NCBI GenBank assembly: GCA_905234475.1
Contig: CAJOHX010000003.1
Span: 21,506 to 85,505, forward strand
Source of the DNA: an uncultured Bacteroidales bacterium
GTDB lineage: Bacteria > Bacteroidota > Bacteroidia > Bacteroidales > UBA932
Length of the DNA: 64,000 nucleotides
Reading direction: 5' to 3'
Part shown: positions 11,855-18,856 of the stretch, in pieces
Layout of the letters: each line of letters starts with the position of its first letter
Numbering within the stretch: the first letter of the stretch is position 1
Translations under genes and position numbers: made by a program
Notes under the pieces: generated by a model
Told to the model about the DNA's origin: nothing
The model's database searches: none
What the model saw: the letters and a program-made list of their open reading frames with translations, nothing else

Positions 11855-13216
11855 TTAAGCCATTTCCTTGAGCATCAGGTTGATGCCCTGTTCGATCATG
11901 TCCTGGATGTTGTTCTTGCTCGGATCCACGAACTCGCAGGTGGCGAGGTCTTCGGGGAGCACTTCGTAGATGCCGAACTTCTCCATCTTCTCGATTTCGC
12001 CCGCCAGGCAGGCCTTGGCGAGATAGACGGGATAGATGTCCATGGGTAGCACCTTGGCGTAGTAGCCGTCGTTCATCAGGAACGGGCGCGGTCCGCCGTG
12101 GAGGTTGGTGTCCATCGCGTATTTCTTCTTCGGCAGGAGCCGGGAGAAATAGCTGCGGTCGGTGCTGAACTGGTTGAAGCGGAAGGGACGGATCCACCCG
12201 AGCAGCTCCTTGTCAGTGCCTTCGCGAAGGAGGGTGATCTGGTTGTCAAAGAAGCCCAGATAGCCTCCGGTGCCTACGGTCTTGCCGCTGAGGATGTCTC
12301 CGCTGACCACGCGCAGCTCTTCGGCGGGGGTGTTGCCGATGAATCCGGCGATTTCGCTCATCGGCATGCCCGGGAGGGCGTCGACGTAGGCGGGCTCAAT
12401 GGCCATCGGGCCGGCGACGGCAACCTTGCGGCGGATGTCGTAGCGGCCGGTGGTGAAGAGCCTGCCGATGGCAATCAGCCCGGCAGGGGAGACGGTCCAG
12501 ACGGTGTCGTCCTTGCGGATCGGGGCGATGTGGCTGATCTGCACGCCGACATTGCCCGCAGGGTGCTTGCCCGCGAAGCGGTGCAGTTCCGCCCCGCGGA
12601 TCCTGGCGAACGGGGAGTCAGCGTCGTTCGCGTCCAGTGCGAGGTGGACCTTGCCGTCCGTGAGCTTGGCGAGGGCGTCCACGCCGGCCTGGGCGGCAGG
12701 CAGTTCGCTGCCGAAACAGAAACGGCTGTCCGGGGCGAGCGGCGCGGTGCTGAAGGTGGAGATGAAGATGTCGCGCGGGCGAAGGGCCGGGTCGGCGACG
12801 ATGCCGTAGGGGCGCTGGACCAGGAAGGGCCACAGGCCGCTCTGGAGCAGGGCCTCCCGGACCTGGCCGGCATCCAGTGCGGAAGCCTCCCGGACACCGA
12901 AGTCGACGCACGCCTGGCGCCCGTCCGCCTCGACGAGGACGGCGAGCAGCTTGCGCTTGTCGCCCCGGACGATCGCCTTGACCGTGCCGCTGACCGGCGA
13001 GGCCAGCAGGATGTCGGGGTTCTTCTTGTCCGCCATGACGGGAGAGCCGCAGAGTACGGAATCACCCTCCTTGACGAGCAGTCTCGGAAGGAATCCCTTG
13101 AAGTCCGTCGGCTGGACGGCCACGATGCCCGGCGCGATCGTCTTGGAGACACGGAGCTCCGCTTCACCCGAGACCGGGATGTTAAGCCCCTTTTTCAAAA
13201 CGATGGTTTTAGACAT
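11855..13216 (-). CDS. nqrA: Na+-translocating NADH:quinone reductase subunit A
   Basis: Soluble cytoplasmic subunit that docks on NqrB near the quinone site. Characteristic opening MSKTIVLKKGLNIPVSGEAE and the C-terminal region with MDTNLHGGPRPFLMNDGYYAKVLPMDIYP, ending in a conserved QGINLMLKEM block. 453 aa, normal length. It is the first gene of a six-gene operon read away from uvrD. I saw no convincing TAnnTTTG box on its side of the 74-nt divergent spacer, so its promoter is unassigned. Confidence 0.96.
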   Translation of the reverse strand: MSKTIVLKKGLNIPVSGEAELRVSKTIAPGIVAVQPTDFKGFLPRLLVKEGDSVLCGSPVMADKKNPDILLASPVSGTVKAIVRGDKRKLLAVLVEADGRQACVDFGVREASALDAGQVREALLQSGLWPFLVQRPYGIVADPALRPRDIFISTFSTAPLAPDSRFCFGSELPAAQAGVDALAKLTDGKVHLALDANDADSPFARIRGAELHRFAGKHPAGNVGVQISHIAPIRKDDTVWTVSPAGLIAIGRLFTTGRYDIRRKVAVAGPMAIEPAYVDALPGMPMSEIAGFIGNTPAEELRVVSGDILSGKTVGTGGYLGFFDNQITLLREGTDKELLGWIRPFRFNQFSTDRSYFSRLLPKKKYAMDTNLHGGPRPFLMNDGYYAKVLPMDIYPVYLAKACLAGEIEKMEKFGIYEVLPEDLATCEFVDPSKNNIQDMIEQGINLMLKEMA

Positions 13217-13275
13217 GTATAAAATGTTATATAATATTTCGGAAATTCCTTTCGCGAAGTTAGTCTTTTTTTTTG

Positions 13276-13283
13276 TATTTTCG
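13276..13283 (+). promoter_or_regulatory. Candidate -7 box of uvrD
   Basis: TATTTTCG, one mismatch from TAnnTTTG, lies 7 nt before the uvrD ATG after a T-rich run. It is one of several boxes in this window placed almost against the start codon. Confidence 0.4.
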
Positions 13284-13290
13284 CCTCGCT

Positions 13291-15750
13291 ATGGAAGAGA
13301 ATGTGAACTTGATTCTGGAGGAGTTGAACGACGAGCAGCGGCGGGCTGTGTGTTGTGTGGACGGGCCCGTGCTGATCGTTGCCGGAGCGGGATCCGGCAA
13401 GACCCGTGTTCTGACCAGCCGGGTGGCTTATATCCTTGCCTTGCAGGAAGATGCACGCGTTCTTGCCCTGACTTTTACCAAGAAGGCAGCCGGCGAGATG
13501 AAGGAGCGCATCGCCGCAATGGTGGGAGGCTACAGGCTGCGCCGGGTGGTGATGGGGACCTTCCATGCCGTGTTCGTGCGCTTCCTTCGCGAGTATGCGG
13601 GGCAGCTGGGCTATCCCGAGCATTTCACCATCTACGACACGTCCGATTCCCAGAGCGCCATCAAGGCCTGCCTCAAGGAGATGGGCCTCGACGACAAGGT
13701 CTACAAGCCGCGGGACGTGCTGGCCCGCATCTCCATGGCCAAGAACAACCTCATCACGGTCTCGGCCTACCAGGCCAGCCAGGAGCTCCAGACGCAGGAC
13801 TACCATACCAAGCGGCCGCGCCTGGGCGAGGTGTACCAGCGCTACCAGGAGAAGCTAAAGCAGAGCGGGGTGATGGACTTCGACGACATCCTGCTCAACA
13901 TGAACAAACTGCTGCACGACAGTCCGGAGGCGCTGCAGACCATCGCCGGGCGCTTCACGCACATCCTGGTGGACGAGTACCAGGACACCAACCGGGCGCA
14001 GTACCTGATCCTGAAGAAGCTTGCCCAGTATCACCGCAACCTTTGCGTGGTGGGCGACGACAGCCAGTCCATCTATGCCTTCCGCGGCGCCCGGATCGAG
14101 AACATTCTCAGCTTCAAGAAAGATTATCCGGAGTGCAAGCTCTTCCGCCTGGAGCGCAACTACCGCTCCACGCAGATGATCGTGGATGCCGCCAATTCCG
14201 TCATCGCCCACAACGAGGGGCGCATCCCCAAGGTATGCTACGCCGTGGGCGAGGCTGGGGAGCGCATCCGCATCATCAAGGCCTACACCGAGCAGGAGGA
14301 GGCGGTGATGATCGTCTCCGAGATCCAGGACCGGATGCGCCGTGCGCGGGCGCAGTATCAGGATTTCGCCATCCTGTACCGGACCAATTCGCAGTCCCGC
14401 GCGCTGGAAGAGCAGCTCCGCCGGCGCAACATCCCCTATATGATCTACTCCGGCAATTCCTTCTTCGAGCGGGCGGAGGTCAAGGACATGATGGCCTATT
14501 TCAAGCTGGTCGTCAATCCGCGCGACGACGAATCGTTCCGCCGGGTGGTCAACAAGCCTGCGCGGGGCATCGGCGACAAGGCCCTGGGGGCCGTGGAGGC
14601 CGAGGCCCGACAGCGGGGCTGCCCGCTCTTCGAGGCGGCGCAGCAGGTCCCGAAGGTGCAGGAGTTCTGCGCCATGATCGCGGACCTCGCGGCGCGGGTG
14701 CGCACCACTGACGCCTATGTGCTGGCGAAGCTGATTGCCGACCGGAGCACGCTGTACGCGTTCTATAAGCAGGATACCTCCATCGAGGGCCTGTCGCGCC
14801 TGGCGAATGTGGACGAACTCATCAACAGCGTGGAGCAGTTCGTCGAGGAGCGTACCGATGAGGCTGCCGACTATGCGGAGGAAGGGGGCGAGGTCGGGGT
14901 GTTCACCCTGGATGACTTTCTGGAGAATGTCTCCCTGCTGAGCAACGTCGACGTGGCGGAAGGGGAAGAGGACACCAACAACAAGGTCGCCCTCATGACG
15001 GCGCATTCTTCCAAGGGCCTGGAGTTCCCGTACGTGTTCGTGGCGGGGATGGAGGAGAATCTCTTCCCGAGTGTGTCCATGCTTTCCGCCAAGTCGGAGG
15101 TGGAGGAGGAGCGGCGGCTTTTCTACGTGGCCGTGACGCGCGCCAAGCGGGCGGTTGCGCTGTCGTATGCCGGGACGCGCATGCGCAACGGCAAGCACGA
15201 GTCCAACGCCCCGTCGCGTTTCCTAAAGGAGATCGATCCCCGCTTCCTGGAGAATCCGCTGGATGAGGGAGACTTTGACAATGAAGGTGTTACCCATGAA
15301 TGGGGTGGCTTCGGCAGCCGCTTCACCGGCGGCCGGCTGAATCGGTTCGGCGTTGGAAGTGGTGCTTATGGGCAGTCTTCCGGCGTGCAGCACGAACAGA
15401 AGGACGCCGGTCGGAATCGGTTTGGCCAGCAGCCCTCGAGGGGCGTAGCCACCCATGGCTTCGTAAATGGGAGGGATGAGGGGCGTAGCCCCGAACCCAT
15501 TCGAGGGCTGGCTGGCCAACCGACGACTGGCGTCCGACAAGCTTTGGCAGATGCGAACTTCGTGGGGGTGCCGATGACGGAACTGTCGGAGGGCCAGCGC
15601 ATCGAACACAACCGCTTCGGCCCCGGCACCATCCTGGAGCTCTCCGGCCGCGTCCCCGACATGAAGGCCCGCATCCGCTTCGACGCCTTCGGCGAGAAGC
15701 TCCTGCTGCTCAAATATGCGAAGATCAGGCCGCTGCCAGAGCAGAAATAA
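13291..15750 (+). CDS. uvrD: UvrD/PcrA-type DNA helicase with a palindromic insert
   Basis: Superfamily 1 3'-5' helicase for repair and replication. Motifs in order: Walker A GAGSGKT (about residue 32), VDEYQDT (about 227), GDDSQSIYAFRG (about 254), RLERNYRST, TAHSSKGLEF and VAVTRAKR. A C-terminal Tudor-like domain (EGQRIEHNRFGPGTI) ends the protein, which is typical of PcrA/UvrD. I chose the ATG at 13291 over an in-frame TTG at 13273. Residues about 704-749, in the linker before the C-terminal domain, are encoded by a 134-bp palindromic element (15402-15535). A 24-bp tandem duplication covers the stop codon. Rep or PcrA would be equally good names. Confidence 0.94.
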   Translation: MEENVNLILEELNDEQRRAVCCVDGPVLIVAGAGSGKTRVLTSRVAYILALQEDARVLALTFTKKAAGEMKERIAAMVGGYRLRRVVMGTFHAVFVRFLREYAGQLGYPEHFTIYDTSDSQSAIKACLKEMGLDDKVYKPRDVLARISMAKNNLITVSAYQASQELQTQDYHTKRPRLGEVYQRYQEKLKQSGVMDFDDILLNMNKLLHDSPEALQTIAGRFTHILVDEYQDTNRAQYLILKKLAQYHRNLCVVGDDSQSIYAFRGARIENILSFKKDYPECKLFRLERNYRSTQMIVDAANSVIAHNEGRIPKVCYAVGEAGERIRIIKAYTEQEEAVMIVSEIQDRMRRARAQYQDFAILYRTNSQSRALEEQLRRRNIPYMIYSGNSFFERAEVKDMMAYFKLVVNPRDDESFRRVVNKPARGIGDKALGAVEAEARQRGCPLFEAAQQVPKVQEFCAMIADLAARVRTTDAYVLAKLIADRSTLYAFYKQDTSIEGLSRLANVDELINSVEQFVEERTDEAADYAEEGGEVGVFTLDDFLENVSLLSNVDVAEGEEDTNNKVALMTAHSSKGLEFPYVFVAGMEENLFPSVSMLSAKSEVEEERRLFYVAVTRAKRAVALSYAGTRMRNGKHESNAPSRFLKEIDPRFLENPLDEGDFDNEGVTHEWGGFGSRFTGGRLNRFGVGSGAYGQSSGVQHEQKDAGRNRFGQQPSRGVATHGFVNGRDEGRSPEPIRGLAGQPTTGVRQALADANFVGVPMTELSEGQRIEHNRFGPGTILELSGRVPDMKARIRFDAFGEKLLLLKYAKIRPLPEQK
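15402..15535. repeat. Protein-coding palindromic element in uvrD
   Basis: Outer arms of about 36 nt (starting GGACGCC, ending GGCGTCC) pair with few mismatches, including TTGGCCAGC and AGCCCTCGA in both arms. Inside is a core hairpin, read on the minus strand: stem CCCAT/ATGGG around loop TTACGAAGCC (plus 15452-15471). The core matches those in cca and xerC. It is read through in frame by uvrD. Confidence 0.8.
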
Positions 15751-15784
15751 TTTGAAAATACAGAGCAGAAATAATTTGAAAATA
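15737..15784. repeat. 24-bp tandem duplication over the uvrD stop codon
   Basis: Two exact adjacent copies of a 24-nt unit (15737-15760 and 15761-15784). The first contains the last uvrD codons and stop. The second is the spacer before yqeY. Confidence 0.9.
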
Positions 15785-15807
15785 CATATCTGATAAACAA
15801 TTATCCT

Positions 15808-16263
15808 ATGGCACTCGAACAGCAAATCCAGCAAGACATCATGGCGGCGATGAAGGCCCACGACTATGAGCGGACCAACGCCGTGCGCGCCATCAAGTCC
15901 GCCATCCTCCTCGCCAAGACGGCGGAGGGTGGCAAGAAGGAACTTGAGGACGCCGATATCATCAAGCTCATCCAGAAGCTCATCAAGCAGCGCAAGGAAG
16001 CCGCGGAGCAGTACGTGGCCGCGGGTCGGCAGGAACTGGCCGACAACGAGCTCGCCGAGGCGAAGGTCCTCGAGGAGTACGTCCCTAAGCAGCTCACGCC
16101 CGAGGAGATTACGGAGCGCGTCCGTGCCATCATCGCGCAGGTCGGCGCCAGCTCCCCGTCCGACATGGGCAAGGTGATGGGCGTTGCCAGCAAGCAGATG
16201 GCCGGCCTTGCCGACGGCCGCACCCTTTCCACTATCGTCCGTGAACTCCTGGCCCAGGGATGA
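15808..16263 (+). CDS. GatB/YqeY domain-containing protein
   Basis: Stand-alone YqeY protein related to the tail domain of the amidotransferase subunit GatB, thought to interact with tRNA. Its exact role is not established. The family signature is clear: an N-terminal helical block (ALEQQIQQDIMAAMKAHD, then RAIKSAIL), a central EQY/EYVPKQLT segment and a C-terminal DMGKVMGVASKQMAG block. 151 aa, normal length. Its TGA stop overlaps the ATG of the Nif3-like gene (ATGA), so the two are likely coupled. Confidence 0.93.
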   Translation: MALEQQIQQDIMAAMKAHDYERTNAVRAIKSAILLAKTAEGGKKELEDADIIKLIQKLIKQRKEAAEQYVAAGRQELADNELAEAKVLEEYVPKQLTPEEITERVRAIIAQVGASSPSDMGKVMGVASKQMAGLADGRTLSTIVRELLAQG

Positions 16264-17036
16264 GGCTGCGGGAGATTATTGCCGCACTGGAGCGTCTCGC
16301 TCCGCTGCGGCTGCAGGACGAGTGGGACAACTCGGGCCTGCAGGTCGGTTTCCCGGAGTCGGAGATCTCCGGGGTCCTGGTGTGTCTTGATGTGACGGAA
16401 ATTATTGTCGCAGAGGCGATTGCTAAAGGGTGCAACCTGATTGTCTCCCATCATCCGCTGCTTTTCAAGGCGCTTCGGCAGGTGTCGGACGCGACCTACC
16501 AGCAGCGTTGCGTGGTGCAGGCGCTCTCCGCCGGAATCTCCATTTATTCCGCCCATACCAGCCTGGACAATGCCCCCGGCGGGGTCAACCACAAGATTGC
16601 CGGACTCCTGGGTCTGGAGAATCTGCGCTGGCTCGCGCCCATGGCGGGAGAGGAAGCCGGATCGGGCCTGGTCGGCGAACTGCCGGTCCCCGAAACCGAC
16701 AAGGATTTCTTCGCCCGCGTGAAGCAGCTGTTCGGCGTGGAGAGCCTGCGGCATTCCGCCCTGGACGGGCGGGAAATCCGGCGCGTGGCCCTCTGCGGCG
16801 GCGCCGGCGCATTCCTGCTGGGCGATGCCGTCCGCGCAGGAGCCGACTGTTTCCTCAGCGGCGAATTCCATTACCATGATTATTTCGAGACCGGCGGCAT
16901 GCTGCTCTGCGAGCTGGGCCACTACCAGAGCGAGCAATACACGCAGGACCTGCTGCAGGACTATCTGGCAGCGGAGTTCCCGTCCCTGCACATAGAGCGT
17001 ACCGCATTCAACACCAATCCGATCTGCTATGATTAA
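16260..17036 (+). CDS. Nif3-like dinuclear metal-centre protein
   Basis: Member of the Nif3/YbgI family, which forms a hexameric ring with a dinuclear metal site. The physiological role is uncertain, with GTP cyclohydrolase-like activity proposed for some members. Metal-binding residues visible: HHP in NLIVSHHPLLFKAL (about residue 62), the AHTSLDNAPGGVN block (about 98), and GHYQSEQY near the C-terminus. At 258 aa it is the short form, without the PII-like insertion found in many homologues of about 365 aa. It overlaps the genes on both sides (4 and 8 nt). Confidence 0.9.
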   Translation: MRLREIIAALERLAPLRLQDEWDNSGLQVGFPESEISGVLVCLDVTEIIVAEAIAKGCNLIVSHHPLLFKALRQVSDATYQQRCVVQALSAGISIYSAHTSLDNAPGGVNHKIAGLLGLENLRWLAPMAGEEAGSGLVGELPVPETDKDFFARVKQLFGVESLRHSALDGREIRRVALCGGAGAFLLGDAVRAGADCFLSGEFHYHDYFETGGMLLCELGHYQSEQYTQDLLQDYLAAEFPSLHIERTAFNTNPICYD

Positions 17037-17778
17037 GCTGGACGACAAGTTCTCCGAAGAGACCCTGGCCACCTGCTACATGGTGGACTGCCGCAAATAC
17101 CTGCGCCCGAGTGCCTTTTTGGACATGGCGCAGCACATGGCCGTGTTCGGCGCGGACCGGCTCGCCTTCGGTGACGACCAGCTCGGCCCGCATGGCTGCG
17201 CCTGGGTGGTCGCGCGGCAACATGTCCGCTTCGAGCGTCCGTTCCTCCATAAAGAGAAGGGACGTGTCGTGACCTGGCACAAGGGACTCCAGGGCCTGTT
17301 TTTCCTACGTGATTATCTGCTGCTGGGCGTCGATGGCGAGCCCGCCGTGCGCTCTACCAGTTCCTGGGTGGTGATGAACATCGCCGAGCGCCGCGTCGTG
17401 CGGCCCGATTTTCTGACGGAGTTCGTCTCCATGGAGCCGCAAAGCACGGACCACGCCATCGAGGAGCCTGCTGCCAAGGTCGTACTGCCCCGCGAGGCGG
17501 AGATGACGCAGATTGGCGCGCACCGCGTGCAGTTCTCCGACGTGGACTACAACCACCACGCAAACAATGTGAAGTATACCGCTTGGGCGATGGATGCGCT
17601 TCCTGAAGAGTTGGTTTATAATAAACTCCTTAAAGAACTGACCATCAACTTTAACCGCGAGGCGCGCCCCGGCGAGACTGTGACTCTCTGGCATGCCCTT
17701 GCGCCCGACGGCGCCCACATTATCGAGGGTCGCGTAGACGACCATCAGGTGTTCATCGAAAAGCTGCTGTTCCAGTGA
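17029..17778 (+). CDS. Acyl-ACP thioesterase
   Basis: Hydrolyses acyl-ACP to end fatty-acid synthesis. Double hot-dog fold of the plant FatA/FatB-like bacterial family. The N-terminal half carries YLRPSAFLDMAQHMA and GCAWVVARQHVRFERP. The second half has the catalytic-site region DVDYNHHANNVKYTAWAMD (about residue 168), matching the N-x-H pattern of this family. 249 aa, normal for bacteria. It starts inside the last codons of the Nif3-like gene, and its stop overlaps the GTG start of the next gene. Confidence 0.9.
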   Translation: MIKLDDKFSEETLATCYMVDCRKYLRPSAFLDMAQHMAVFGADRLAFGDDQLGPHGCAWVVARQHVRFERPFLHKEKGRVVTWHKGLQGLFFLRDYLLLGVDGEPAVRSTSSWVVMNIAERRVVRPDFLTEFVSMEPQSTDHAIEEPAAKVVLPREAEMTQIGAHRVQFSDVDYNHHANNVKYTAWAMDALPEELVYNKLLKELTINFNREARPGETVTLWHALAPDGAHIIEGRVDDHQVFIEKLLFQ

Positions 17779-18758
17779 TCGCATTGCGGAAATCCACGCT
17801 GCTCGCCTGCACGCTCCTTTTCTCGATAACCATGTCGGGCGGGCCGGCAGATTCCGATTATTCCCGTTTTGTAAGAAGGAGCCTGGACCGGACGGACTAT
17901 CGGTATTGGAGCCTCATCTCCGAACTCCCTCCTACGGAAGCTGTCTGGCCGGGAGACCGGGTTACGGTTCCCTTCAAACAGCTTGGGCAGCCGGGACACA
18001 CCCTGTACGGGGTTGAAGTCTCGGTCAATGGCCGGGAACTGACCGGAAGCCTGGACAACTGTGCATCGGATTACTGCGAGACTTCCCCGGAGATCGCTGA
18101 AGCGCTGGGTATCAGGCCGATAGGAAAGAAGATCAAGATCAACGGAAACAGACGCGCGCAATCGTATATCGGAATCGCCGATTCGCTGTCGCTGGGAGAC
18201 CTGGTCGTCAGGAATGTGCTGTTCTCCGTGTCCGATTCCTTCGTCTCGATCGGCGAGGCTCTCTCCATCGATCTGGTCATCGGAGACAACGTGTTCCGCC
18301 AGACAGGCGATCTGATTATCGACAACACAGAGGAAAGCGTCACCTTCTCGAGGTACACGCTGGATCTGTGCCCCAATGTCCTTCGGGCTTATCCGGAACA
18401 CGATTACTACGTCGAGGCATCCCAGGACGGAAAGGAGGTGATGATGCTCCTGGATTTCGGCAATACGAATACGTACATGAACGTACGCTTCGTCGAGAAA
18501 TACCCGCCAGATGAGCCTTATGCCGAATCCACGACCCGGATTACCATGCAGGACCGGACCTGGACGACGAAATCCTACCTCATGGAGAAGCCGCGCTTTG
18601 AGCTGTTTGGCACGGCATGCGAATGGGACCGGATCGATATCTGGCTGGAGGGCTATGGCGGGAGGCGGGGCCTCGGGAGTTTCGGCGCGGATATGCTCCG
18701 TCAGTACAGGCTTGTCGTCTTCAATGCCCGGCAGCAGTACCTGCAGTTGACAAGGTAG
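17775..18758 (+). CDS. Retropepsin-like protein lacking the canonical DTG motif
   Basis: Probable exported protein with an N-terminal hydrophobic segment (LLACTLLFSITMSG). Two retropepsin-like halves can be recognised: VEVSVNGRELTGSLDNCASDYC (about residues 79-100), where the DTGAS loop would be, and a second lobe VMMLLDFGNTNTYMN (about 223-237). The final LGSFGADMLRQYRLVVFNARQQYLQL block is typical of bacterial retropepsin-like proteins. Both loops lack the D-T/S-G triad (LDN and DFG instead), so an active protease is doubtful. The start is GTG overlapping the thioesterase stop. The fold assignment is my inference from the motif pattern. Confidence 0.6.
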   Translation: MIALRKSTLLACTLLFSITMSGGPADSDYSRFVRRSLDRTDYRYWSLISELPPTEAVWPGDRVTVPFKQLGQPGHTLYGVEVSVNGRELTGSLDNCASDYCETSPEIAEALGIRPIGKKIKINGNRRAQSYIGIADSLSLGDLVVRNVLFSVSDSFVSIGEALSIDLVIGDNVFRQTGDLIIDNTEESVTFSRYTLDLCPNVLRAYPEHDYYVEASQDGKEVMMLLDFGNTNTYMNVRFVEKYPPDEPYAESTTRITMQDRTWTTKSYLMEKPRFELFGTACEWDRIDIWLEGYGGRRGLGSFGADMLRQYRLVVFNARQQYLQLTR

Positions 18759-18761
18759 TTC

Positions 18762-18840
18762 ATCCAGAAAACCCCGGGTGTTTCTGGTCAATGTGGCCTA
18801 TTTGCAAGGGGTTGTCCAGGATTCCCGGGGTTTTCTGGAT
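18762..18840. terminator. Perfect 17-bp inverted repeat between convergent genes
   Basis: ATCCAGAAAACCCCGGG (18762-18778) and its exact complement (18824-18840) flank a 45-nt spacer in the gap between two convergent genes. The left arm can also fold locally with GGGTGTTTCTGG. There is no long U-tract. It may act as a bidirectional terminator, or be a small MITE-like repeat. I cannot decide from one copy. Confidence 0.5.
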
Positions 18841-18856
18841 GATAATCTTTCAGTGG

